From assembly GCF_013141915.1 (NCBI RefSeq), contig NZ_SROX01000002.1:558001-622000 (forward strand): a stretch of 64,000 nt of DNA, written 5' to 3'. Positions within the stretch are counted from its first letter, which is position 1; every line of letters begins with the position of its first letter. The notes below the pieces were generated by a model. The model was not told where the DNA came from. It saw only the letters and a program-made list of their open reading frames with translations, and made no database searches. The position numbers and the translations under genes are program-made. Positions 1 through 6,844 of this stretch are shown one piece after another. This stretch comes from Cupriavidus necator. GTDB taxonomy: Bacteria > Pseudomonadota > Gammaproteobacteria > Burkholderiales > Burkholderiaceae.

Positions 1-183
1 CTGTCAGTTGACATATTGCAAACGTTTTTTGCTCCGACCACCGAAAAGGCGGTCGGAATAGGTCACCAGGAGGGACGTGATGACACACCATCCCTCGAGC
101 GATGTTGCTGTAGATGCTGAATAGCTTTGCGAGCCATGACTGAACGCGCAAAGACCAAAGGACTACGGCCCCTTGCAAGCAAG
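1..183. other. Left edge, no gene recognised
   Basis: No convincing coding frame was found. An imperfect inverted repeat (TCCGACC ... GGTCGGA, about 33-58) could form a hairpin but has no T-run on its downstream side, so it is not called a terminator. Confidence 0.4.
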
Positions 184-750
184 CTATTTGGAGCGAATGC
201 TCTGCCTTTTCCGCCTGCGCCCCACTACGGTCTGCGCCTCGTTAGTCTTCGTGTCGGGGTCGCGAGAAATAGATTCGAATACCGGGGCGCTGGAAGTGGG
301 CGGTTCTCTGTGCAACCTGCGCCGGCTCATGAGCCTTTCTTCTATCGACTTTTGGTCGGGCCTCAGCCGAAGTAGCTGCGCTTCGTGCGCAAGCACCGCA
401 CGCTTAATTGCAGCCCTAGTCGCTTTAGCCGCTTTAGGCACACGGAACAGCACCTTCGCCGAAGTGGCCTTCGAATTGCAAGCTGTGTTGGCAGCGACCA
501 GGGCCGACGCCAGTTCTAGGTTGGACCCTGGCGGTCCCTCTGTCTCCATTACCGAGGAAAGGTGTGGGTATGCGGTGCTCTGGACGCAGTTTGCGGCGGA
601 CCCGAGATAAACCACAACGTGCCGAATGCCAGAATCTTTGAGGCATGACATGAGGCGGGCAACCGACGGCCAATCGGCGTAGGCTACTTCGAGTAATCGA
701 AGTTCTACGCGGCAGCCTTGCGTCACCGCGATGTTGTCATTAGACCACAT
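184..750 (-). CDS. Hypothetical protein, 188 aa
   Basis: Not recognised. The start was placed at the ATG encoding MWSND because AAGGA lies seven bases upstream; the frame is open further upstream, but that part reads like non-coding DNA. The first 60 residues look like a compact alpha/beta fold (CRVELRLLEV, then IRHVVVYLGS). The middle is Ala-rich and helical, and the last 60 residues are strongly basic (many Arg and Lys), which could bind nucleic acid. It is the leftmost gene here and is transcribed towards the left edge, with about 500 bp of apparent non-coding DNA upstream. Coding status rests on length, the ribosome site and residue composition only. Confidence 0.45.
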   Translation of the reverse strand: MWSNDNIAVTQGCRVELRLLEVAYADWPSVARLMSCLKDSGIRHVVVYLGSAANCVQSTAYPHLSSVMETEGPPGSNLELASALVAANTACNSKATSAKVLFRVPKAAKATRAAIKRAVLAHEAQLLRLRPDQKSIEERLMSRRRLHREPPTSSAPVFESISRDPDTKTNEAQTVVGRRRKRQSIRSK

Positions 751-1271
751 TCTGTGTCCTTTTTGCCTGGAGTTAGGCGTGCGAATGCCGCCCTCCCTCC
801 ATTTGGGTTGACAAATTGGGGGCGGACAAAAGACACTTGCGATTCGTGGGTGCGTGTCTTCTGTTCGCACTCTGGGCGGTGTAAAGGGCCCTAATCCTTT
901 GCTCCGCCCGCCCCTTCCTACAGCACATTGCTGTACGGCTGTTCACTGACAAAGTCAGTGAATATCTCTCTTCCTTGTACTCCGGTCTTACCCCTTCATT
1001 GCATCGGCCATGGCACGTGGGTGTCTGGCTTCAATCTGTGTAATACGGCTCTAAACTGTGACGCTTGGAATTTAGGAAGGCGCATCCTCTAAAATTGCGC
1101 TAAAATCTAAATTCCACGTTGTTCGGCTCGTATTTTTTCAAAACGAGCAAAATTCTAGCACGCTCCTTTTCCGCGCCGCAATGGGCATGGGGCTTTGTCG
1201 CGTCCCTACGTTGTGATTCGCACGGATGCTCGCCCACCTCATGCCTCCCAAGCAATTCCCCCCCATCAACC
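751..1271. other. Intergenic, no gene recognised
   Basis: About 520 bp between two leftward genes. All frames are broken or of non-protein-like composition. It presumably holds the promoter of the leftmost gene, but no clear -35/-10 pair was found. Confidence 0.4.
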
Positions 1272-1817
1272 CTAGGCAGTAACTCGGTCTACAGAGACCG
1301 AGCGCTGCAGCGGGCTTCCCACATCGTCGGCCACTAGCAGCGCTATTAACCTGTCGCAGGCCCCGGCGGATGCGAGCCCATACCAGCCATCCACAATGCA
1401 AGATGAATCAGTAAGTGCCGGCGCAATCTGCCTGTAGTCGCAATCCACCAAGACCGGCTGCAGCGGTCGACGACGAATAAGGTCTTCGTCTAGCCAGGAG
1501 CGTCGCGCACCGGTTGGCCTCAGTCTGGCACGAAGGCCTCGAGTACCGCGCCATGTCGCTCCGATGACATGCAACCGTACCTCCTGTGGCAGCATCTCTA
1601 ACACCCTCCGATATCCGAGTGCAGGCACCCACAAGGTGTGCAGCACCACCTGCGTTTGCGGACACGATTCGATGACCTGCTCAAGAATCACGCTGTTCTC
1701 AAAAAAAGCATGACCGCCAGCGTGCAACTGAGGCAAGCGCCGTCCGTTAAATGAAACGAGGTTTGGATGGAGCACGCCGTCGAATGCCAGGTAAAGCGTT
1801 GCTGCTGCAGTCCCCAT
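1272..1817 (-). CDS. HAD-like protein (SAK-type HAD family), nucleophile Asp replaced
   Basis: The 181-residue protein has the shape of the HAD domain found in 'Swiss Army Knife' RNA-repair proteins: an N-terminal hydrophobic strand running into FDGVLHP, a middle segment about a person-sized helix after VVLHTLW, a WLDEDLIRR stretch, and a late strand VLVDCDY. HAD phosphohydrolases use two Asp in a DxD motif, the first being the nucleophile. Here residues 11-13 read A-F-D, so the nucleophile is Ala. Either the enzyme is catalytically dead (a binding or decoy role) or the gene is decaying. It is divergent from the DUF6471 gene across a 218-bp gap. Family assignment is moderately secure; the missing residue is directly visible. 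Confidence 0.6.
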   Translation of the reverse strand: MGTAAATLYLAFDGVLHPNLVSFNGRRLPQLHAGGHAFFENSVILEQVIESCPQTQVVLHTLWVPALGYRRVLEMLPQEVRLHVIGATWRGTRGLRARLRPTGARRSWLDEDLIRRRPLQPVLVDCDYRQIAPALTDSSCIVDGWYGLASAGACDRLIALLVADDVGSPLQRSVSVDRVTA

Positions 1818-2035
1818 AGCTATCCCCAGGGAGCATAGACTCTGGGAACGTGTCCGTTTGGGGCCCTCTACAGTCGACGGACTTGGGTCTAAAATGCCTG
1901 TTCCAGAGACGAATTTTTTGTCGGCTCGAGCCTTCCACGCGCGACCAGGTTTAGCTCCGCCTGTGTAAGGCCACCCGCCAATAGATACTGCCCTGCTGCA
2001 ATGCGGCAGCCAGCTTCTCAGCTAAGGGACTCGCA
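1818..2035. promoter_or_regulatory. Divergent intergenic region
   Basis: 218 bp between the leftward HAD-like gene and the rightward DUF6471 gene, so it should carry both promoters. Near its right end AAGGGA (2024-2029 region) sits six bases before a TTG, and this decides the start of the DUF6471 gene. No confident -35/-10 boxes could be assigned. Confidence 0.4.
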
Positions 2036-2602
2036 TTGGCCCACACCGACACCGCGTGGACACGTTTGGCGGCACGGACTGCGCGCGGGCTTCTTGCGCG
2101 CAAAGGATGCGCATTTCAGGAACTCGCCGCCAGCCTCTCGGCAATGGGCATCTCTGAGTCTTTCAGAGGTGCCGAAAGTAAAGTCCAACGGGGAACATTC
2201 ACCTTTGCATACTTTCTTGCCATTCTTAAGGCTGTGGGCGGGGAGTGCTCTCAACAATGGAAGCACTTCATTGACTCCGAGGATGCATGGGAGGTTGCTG
2301 CGAGCCATGTCATTCTCCATGAAATCAATAGCCAAGGGCTAAACATCCAGGACCTGTCCGGCCATCTCGAACGGTTCGGAATCTCACTGAACCCAGACCG
2401 GCTGGTAACTCAACTTTCCAGCGGCCAGTTTCCGTTCACGCTGCTACTGCAACTCGCGCTCGTTGTTCCCATAGCCGACCTCTCGAGATTTGTAGACCAA
2501 TGCGACATTCTTGAAGCAGCGGGAACTGCTGACACTGGGATTGATGTCGCCGAGCGGGCCCGACGTTCGGGCCATTCAAAGCGAACGCAGCGAATCCCAT
2601 AG
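2036..2602 (+). CDS. Tandem DUF6471-domain protein, 188 aa
   Basis: The protein contains two copies of a DUF6471-like unit. Copy one spans about residues 13-68 (ARGLLARKGCAF ... GTFTFAYFLAILKAVG) and copy two about 85-145 (HEINSQGLNIQDL ... GQFPFTLLLQLALVV). Each copy is a helical, HTH-like module ending in the typical K/Q-x-G-x-F-x-F-x-x-(F/L)-L pattern. The family is widespread, small and functionally uncharacterised; a role in DNA binding is inferred from the HTH-like look only. Translation is predicted to start at TTG, because AAGGGA is correctly spaced from it and no ATG fits. The C-terminal 40 residues are basic and probably disordered. A double copy is unusual, as the domain normally occurs singly. 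Confidence 0.65.
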   Translation: MAHTDTAWTRLAARTARGLLARKGCAFQELAASLSAMGISESFRGAESKVQRGTFTFAYFLAILKAVGGECSQQWKHFIDSEDAWEVAASHVILHEINSQGLNIQDLSGHLERFGISLNPDRLVTQLSSGQFPFTLLLQLALVVPIADLSRFVDQCDILEAAGTADTGIDVAERARRSGHSKRTQRIP

Positions 2603-2722
2603 AGCCTCCAGCGAATCGCTTTTCGTCAGCGCAGGGAAAGATGTCGACGCGGCTTTGGCTGAAAAGCCTGTCAATGTGGTGTCAGCGACCACGAGATGCA
2701 AGGCAAATTTCGTTCTGCTCAT
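2576..2722 (-). CDS. Possible small protein, 48 aa
   Basis: Unrecognised. An ATG preceded by AAGG-rich sequence opens a short frame (MSRTKFALHLVVADTTL...) ending DSLRSL. It is convergent with, and overlaps by about 27 bp, the end of the DUF6471 gene. It could equally be chance coding. The remaining DNA to 2859 shows nothing else. Confidence 0.25.
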   Translation of the reverse strand: MSRTKFALHLVVADTTLTGFSAKAASTSFPALTKSDSLEALWDSLRSL

Positions 2723-2859
2723 CACGCCTTGCCGGTACGTAAAACTACGTACCTTCACTCTACGTCGCACCACCGGAAATGCAAGTGATATTTCATACGG
2801 CAACAGGCGCCAAAGCCTTCCCCTAACCCGACGGGCTCTCTGGCCCGGTGCAGCTTGCC

Positions 2860-3048
2860 TCAAACATTGAGATTTTTCTTACGGCGAAATCTTCGGAGGA
2901 GCGCGTCTGACAACGACAACGCTTCTGGCATCGACTCAAGCTCGACTAGCGAAACGTCGTAGTGGCCCGCCAAGCCGAACCGCCCAGCAGTAATGAGCAC
3001 CACCTTAGTACAACATTGTGCGAGAGCGGCGTCGGGCCTCATCATCAT
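2860..3048 (-). CDS. Small hypothetical protein, possible partner of the antitoxin-like gene
   Basis: A 62-residue frame that begins on the ATGA overlapping the stop codon of the antitoxin-like gene, an arrangement that suggests translational coupling as in toxin-antitoxin operons. The product has a hydrophobic strand (KVVLITAGRFGLAG) and a basic tail (RRFRRKKNL). It does not resemble RelE, ParE, Doc or PIN toxins that I recognise and is shorter than most of them, so it may be a remnant. The call rests on the overlap and the residue composition. Confidence 0.35.
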   Translation of the reverse strand: MMMRPDAALAQCCTKVVLITAGRFGLAGHYDVSLVELESMPEALSLSDALLRRFRRKKNLNV

Positions 3049-3236
3049 TGTTTACGGCAACTCTTGAATTCCTTACGAAATTCTCTTTCCGACAGTACCC
3101 TGCCAGCGAGCGCATCGTCGATACCCGCTCCCGCATCAAACAGCAACGCCAACAGACCAATCTCCGCATCGAGAGCGCAATAATCCCTGGCATCCACGAT
3201 GACGACGTAAGGTGCGCCATTCTTCGTCAAAACAAT
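3045..3236 (-). pseudogene. Phd/YefM-type antitoxin, 5'-truncated or restarted
   Basis: The product reads VLTKNGAPYVVIVDARDY near its start, which is the second half of the Phd/YefM antitoxin fold (usually ITxxGxPxAVLV). It continues with an acidic, Leu-rich toxin-binding-type tail ending FRKEFKSCRKQ. The usual N-terminal 20-25 residues that help form the DNA-binding dimer are absent: the frame runs upstream only to a TAA about 35 bases before. However, a perfect AAGGAGG (3244-3250) sits seven bases before an in-frame ATT and 13 before a TTG, so a shortened protein may still be made. The downstream small gene overlaps its stop. I see a truncated antitoxin; whether it works is unknown. Confidence 0.5.
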
Positions 3237-3243
3237 CTCTGTG

Positions 3244-3250
3244 CCTCCTT
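3244..3250 (-). promoter_or_regulatory. Strong Shine-Dalgarno before antitoxin remnant
   Basis: Perfect AAGGAGG on the minus strand. The codon at ideal spacing is ATT, a very rare start; the nearest normal alternative start (TTG) is 13 bases away. This is the main reason to think that the truncated antitoxin is still translated. Confidence 0.5.
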
Positions 3251-3332
3251 GATGGGTACTAGCCGAGTTCGGTTAATCACAGTACACCCTTTAGCGCAAT
3301 CCATTGGGCTGGCTACGACTTCACCGCGAAGG

Positions 3333-3722
3333 CTACGGATTTCGAGGACTGAGCACAGAGACGACTGAGCGCGCCAGCTCAACTCCGCTCCGCCCGGACG
3401 TACCCTCATGCGAAAGAAACTCAGCAGTGACATCCTCTGTTGTCAGTAGACGTGCATCAAACACCGCGCATCGCGCTATGAAGTGCTCGGCAGCTGCCAG
3501 AGCGCCAGGCTCACCAACCAGCAGATACTTGCACCCATCACCCGTAAGGCCCACGCGGGAACCGAAATCCCACCGAACGATAGGTGGAGTTGCCCAGTAC
3601 TTGCCCGTGCTAGAGAATCTCCCGACAAGATGACGCTCGCCGCGGTAAGTCTCAAGCACGCGCCAATCTTCGACATACGTCTGCTTGACTTGAGCCGAGC
3701 GCAATGCAATGACCCTCGACAT
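3333..3722 (-). CDS. Tandem paralogue family, copy A (129 aa)
   Basis: First of three adjacent related genes of a family I cannot name. Shared features are WRVLETYRGERHLVG near residue 20, a middle strand pair with PPIVRWD, GLTGDGCKYLLVGEPG, and DVTAEFL towards the end. The pattern suggests a small all-beta domain of about 100 residues. The start was placed at an ATG with AGGAG seven bases upstream; the longer frame upstream reads as non-coding. This copy has an extra tail after DVTAEFL (about 25 residues, weakly conserved). All three copies point the same way. No catalytic residue pattern is evident and no function is proposed. Confidence 0.6.
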   Translation of the reverse strand: MSRVIALRSAQVKQTYVEDWRVLETYRGERHLVGRFSSTGKYWATPPIVRWDFGSRVGLTGDGCKYLLVGEPGALAAAEHFIARCAVFDARLLTTEDVTAEFLSHEGTSGRSGVELARSVVSVLSPRNP

Positions 3723-3804
3723 GATGGAGCTCCTGGTTCGCACTCGTTCACGTCCTGCAGCCATGGCTGCAGGAGGAGGACCGCACTGCTGCAATAGTGC
3801 GGCG

Positions 3805-4122
3805 CTATATCTCCAGATACTCGCCTGTAACGTCCTTCGTGCCCATGACCTTGTTATCCCACGTCGCGACCAGCCAGAAGAGCCACCATACCCCTTTCTC
3901 ACGACTTGGAGGGCCGGCTAGGACATAACGAATCCCCTGCGCGGTCACGCCCATTCGCGTATCCCAATTGAAAGAGGTAATAGGAGGGCTAACGCGGTAA
4001 GGACCAGTACGAGTGCATATGCCAACAAAGTGCCTCGACCCGCTGTAAGTCTGCAGCACGCGCCATTCCTTTAGAACTGCGTCGCCAGCCGTATCCTCCG
4101 GCTTCGAAATCCACGCAGGCAT
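3805..4122 (-). CDS. Tandem paralogue family, copy B (105 aa)
   Basis: Middle member of the triplet. It has WRVLQTYSGSRHFVGIC, PPITSFNWD, GVTAQGIRYVLAGPPS, a Trp-rich strand (WWLFWLVATW) and the closing DVTGEYLEI, all collinear with copies A and C. The start chosen is an ATG preceded by AGGAGG five bases away; an upstream in-frame ATG would add 41 residues with no counterpart in the other copies. Its closing strand is shared with copy C (DVSGEYW). The three genes are separated by 82 and 141 bp, enough for separate promoters. Function unknown. Confidence 0.6.
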   Translation of the reverse strand: MPAWISKPEDTAGDAVLKEWRVLQTYSGSRHFVGICTRTGPYRVSPPITSFNWDTRMGVTAQGIRYVLAGPPSREKGVWWLFWLVATWDNKVMGTKDVTGEYLEI

Positions 4123-4263
4123 GTGGGCCTCCTGCAACGACGCCTCGTCCGACTCCCGACCACATCTTGTCGGGAGAAGGCCGATAGCATTCGTTCCTGA
4201 CTTCAGTAACTTCGACAAAGCGTCAAAGGGGAGTGTGGTGCTCAACGTGAAGCGCCGAGGCGC

Positions 4264-4620
4264 TCATCGTCGACGCCGGCGGTGAGTACCAGACGGACCC
4301 TCGTCCGCTTGCACCCAGTACTCGCCGCTGACATCCTTGGTCTCAGTAACGCCATTGCTAGCGGCCCAGAAACTCCACACATGAAGTGCGTCTCCGTCAA
4401 AGCTCGGCTCGCCATACAGAACGTATCGCCGCCCACTCCGAGTGATGCCTGCTCTGGATTTGGCATCGAACGACACGATTGCTGAGCTGACACGACCCGA
4501 CTCGTTTTCTACGCAGTAGCCGACGAAATGGTGTTCACCCAGCTCTGTCTCGTAGACTCTCCAGCGCCGGAGCGTGATGTCGGGCTGCTCGTCGACGGTC
4601 GCGACTGACCAGATTGGCAT
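4264..4620 (-). CDS. Tandem paralogue family, copy C (118 aa)
   Basis: Third and most upstream member: LRRWRVYETELGEHHFVGYC, SAIVSFDAKSRAGITRSG, RYVLYGEPSFDGDALHVWSFW, DVSGEYW, then a basic tail ending RRRRR. AGGGG sits upstream of the ATG. Shared invariant positions across the three are the W-R-V start, H-x-V-G, a G-(L/V/I)-T-x-x-G turn followed by a Y-(V/L)-L-x-G strand, and D-V-(T/S)-x-E at the end. The divergence between copies is large, so the duplication is old or the copies arrived separately. No known family is asserted. Confidence 0.6.
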   Translation of the reverse strand: MPIWSVATVDEQPDITLRRWRVYETELGEHHFVGYCVENESGRVSSAIVSFDAKSRAGITRSGRRYVLYGEPSFDGDALHVWSFWAASNGVTETKDVSGEYWVQADEGPSGTHRRRRR

Positions 4621-5246
4621 GAGTTGCCCCTGCCGCGCGGGGCGGCATTTCGTTCAAGCACTTCGCAACTAACGCTGCTTATCGCTTCAGCAGCTCGTTG
4701 GCTGCAGTGGTCCATTCCCTCGAGCGAAAGCTCAGGAAAATGGATACAGCTGCAGCACGAACATGCGTGCAGGCGCCATCTTGTTATCAACGGTGCGAGC
4801 GACGCATTGGGCTACCGGAACGCTTGGTGCGATAGCGCGTATGCAAACAAGATTCGGAAATTTGTTGCCAGGATGTAGTTCTGCTTGTGGCGGCAACGCT
4901 GAGGCGCCAGCGAGGGCGCGCAACTGGAGTGTAGGCAATTCGGCAGCGGATGCAAGTCTGTAGAAAGAGACGTACCGGGCGGTCCTTACCTAAATGCTAG
5001 CCTTGCTTGCCTTTTCCAACCGCCTCTTTGCGCCGCTACCTTTACCGGGCTCGCCGTACTCACTGCTCCCATCCGTGCCACTTCGAGGGTGTATGACGAC
5101 GAGGCAGCGTTCCGGCGGCACTTGGAGATGGTTCACTTTCTCGCCTTTAATCAGCAAACCGAGCCGTACACCATTTCCAAAGAGGTACGCATCTTTGGTC
5201 GCCTAGGAGCTCCTTGAGGTGAAATGAGCAATGGGCTGCAACCGAT
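4621..5246. other. Intergenic, possible gene relic
   Basis: About 630 bp without a standard gene. On the plus strand one frame stays open from roughly 4,900 to a TGA at 5,215-5,217, and its last part reads protein-like (a GTG at 5,089 would give 42 aa containing HLEMVHFLAFNQQTEPY), but no ribosome site or ATG start supports the whole. It may be the 3' end of a lost gene. Confidence 0.3.
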
Positions 5247-5672
5247 TCAGGAGCTCCCGTTAGCGGCCATATCCCTTCCCCACTGCAGTATCGGCCAGAA
5301 CCTTTGCGGCAAGAGCGCCTGAGCATCTGCGAAAGAAACCCAGCGAAACTCGTGGTGCTCGGGACGGCCAAGCTCGACACTGACTGGAAGACTCACATCA
5401 CCCAGGCTCGACAGCGCAAGATATAGGCGCGCGACCTTTCCCTTTGAGTACGGCTCGGTCTCGCGATAATCCTCGCCCCAAGGCAATTCCAGGTCAGTCA
5501 GCCCCGTTTCCTCTGTGGTCTCACGCAGTGCCGCCTGCAACGGTTCCTCGCCAGGCTCTGGCAGCCCTTTTGGAAAGTCCCAATTGCGGTAAGCGCGCAG
5601 GACCAGACAGCGCCACTCGCCGTCGAATTGCCGCATCACAACCAGACCTGCCGAACGCTTTACTATGGTCAT
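5247..5672 (-). CDS. Nudix hydrolase
   Basis: A 141-residue protein with a full Nudix box at residues 36-58: G-x5-E-x7-R-E-x-x-E-E-x-G-L, with the metal-binding pair in REttEEtG. Nudix enzymes cleave nucleoside diphosphates linked to another moiety. The preceding RNWDFPKG and the following LPWGED ... YSKGKVARLYLA resemble the diadenosine-tetraphosphatase (Ap4A) branch, but the substrate is inferred. The start was placed at an ATG directly before TIVKRSAGLVV; a TTG six codons upstream is also possible and neither has a good ribosome site. It stands alone on the minus strand downstream of a broken HEPN-like gene. Nudix proteins are common on defence islands as accessory nucleotide clean-up enzymes. 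Confidence 0.8.
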   Translation of the reverse strand: MTIVKRSAGLVVMRQFDGEWRCLVLRAYRNWDFPKGLPEPGEEPLQAALRETTEETGLTDLELPWGEDYRETEPYSKGKVARLYLALSSLGDVSLPVSVELGRPEHHEFRWVSFADAQALLPQRFWPILQWGRDMAANGSS

Positions 5673-5729
5673 TTTCCAATAGGTTTGCAACGATGGGCAT
5701 CCGGGGTCCGCTCGGCGAACGGATTTGCC

Positions 5730-6240
5730 TCAGACCCCCGTCAGTCGTCGGCCAGGATAAAGGTGCTCCCCATACTTCGTCACGATGTCCCAGAACTGGC
5801 CCCATAGCTGCTTCGCCTCTTCAACCTGAGCAGCAAACTCGTCTAGGGTCAGCTCAATTGATTTGTCCTCGCGATTTGGCGACATGTCCCCGTCGAGCAG
5901 CACGAAGACAAGCTGCGGTGTTGCGTCGCAGAGCCGGCCAGACTCGGCATGCAGGTGTTTGCCTGGCACGCCGCACAGGCCGTGGGCGTACTCGTTCCGG
6001 AATCCTAGGGCCTTGTGGGCGCGCTCAAACCAGCCGCCCAGTTGCTTTTGCCCCTCATCATGAGCAGCCTACCATGCTGAGGCTACCAACTGCTCCAGGA
6101 CTCTCAGCCGCTCTTCCAGCTTCGGCGTCGCGGCTTTAACAGCGAACGAATCCTTGAGTCGTCTTCGTGCGCCCAATAGCGAAGCTGCAAGCCTACATTG
6201 AAGTCCAGCCTGGGAATGGCATAAAGGAGTCGGCCGAGCA
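5730..6240 (-). pseudogene. Broken paralogue of the HEPN-like gene at 11.3-11.8 kb
   Basis: Read on the minus strand, the region encodes collinear pieces of the same protein as the intact 197-aa gene near 11.5 kb: LLGRLLYAIPRLDFNVGLQL, then KLEERLRVLEQLVASAW, then WFERAHKALGFRNEYAHG, then GKHLHAESGRLCDATPQL and MSPNREDKSIELTLDEF. Three lesions are visible: the first 20 or so residues are missing (the copy begins right after the stop of the neighbouring gene), a frameshift lies near 6,125-6,135, and an in-frame TAG lies at 6,069-6,071. The RN-x3-H motif is still present. The last 79 codons remain open from an internal ATG, so a C-terminal fragment could be made. Confidence 0.75.
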
Positions 6241-6246
6241 ATACTT

Positions 6247-6510
6247 CTAGCCCAAGACCTCAAACTCCCATCCGTGGTAGCTATAGAGGAATTGTCCGCC
6301 ACCGTCTCGGTCGGTCAACTTCGCCCGCACCCGAAATTGAGTACCAGGTGGATAGTCACGCGACAAACGCTTCGAACACTCGACGTGCAATTCAGTAGAG
6401 TATTTTCCGCCCGGTGCTGGGCGTATGTGCACTGGACCATGAAGGCCACTCGTATCAGGGGGGCGGAAGCTCTCGACGATAACATCTTCATATGGATTGT
6501 CCTGCGCCAT
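6247..6510 (-). CDS. Small hypothetical protein, 87 aa
   Basis: Unrecognised. Good support for translation: AGGAG lies five bases before the ATG. The sequence suggests a small beta-rich domain (VHIRPAPGGKY, FRVRAKLTDRDGG, FLYSYHGWEFEVLG). It abuts the 5'-truncated HEPN-like pseudogene, whose lost N-terminal part would have lain where this gene now sits, so its arrival may have caused the truncation. No catalytic pattern is evident. Confidence 0.5.
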   Translation of the reverse strand: MAQDNPYEDVIVESFRPPDTSGLHGPVHIRPAPGGKYSTELHVECSKRLSRDYPPGTQFRVRAKLTDRDGGGQFLYSYHGWEFEVLG

Positions 6511-6844
6511 GTTGCTCCTATCCCTAACTAGTGGATGACGCTGGCCGACGGTGACGGCGAACAGCGTTGGCTCTTGACTTAGGCTCGGCTGCCGATTCCC
6601 ACGATTTCATCGTTGCCAAGCTCGACCAGCATGCCCCTTCAGTGTACTGGATATGCGACATTCCTTTTCGGACTTATAGGCAATGCAATTCAGCCACAGG
6701 AAGGGGGCATCTCTACCAAAAGGCGTCTGCATCAGAGCTCTCGTTCGCCTCATTGCGGTCATTTCTAAGGTCGGGTCTCTCGCAGCCCTAACCCGAGAAA
6801 AGCGGGGTAAAGAGCTCCAATATGCATTTCACTCCCATGCCGGG
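6511..6844. other. Intergenic, no gene recognised
   Basis: About 330 bp between the small hypothetical gene and the end of the short Argonaute gene. Nothing supported was found on either strand; it may include the promoter of the small gene. Confidence 0.4.

Noticed and set aside
1-60. TTGACA box at the left edge as a promoter
   Set aside because: No matching -10 box at suitable distance and no gene directly downstream on the plus strand.
4242-4493. Overlapping minus frame between paralogue copies B and C
   Set aside because: Shadow of copy C with no ribosome site and no similarity to the family.
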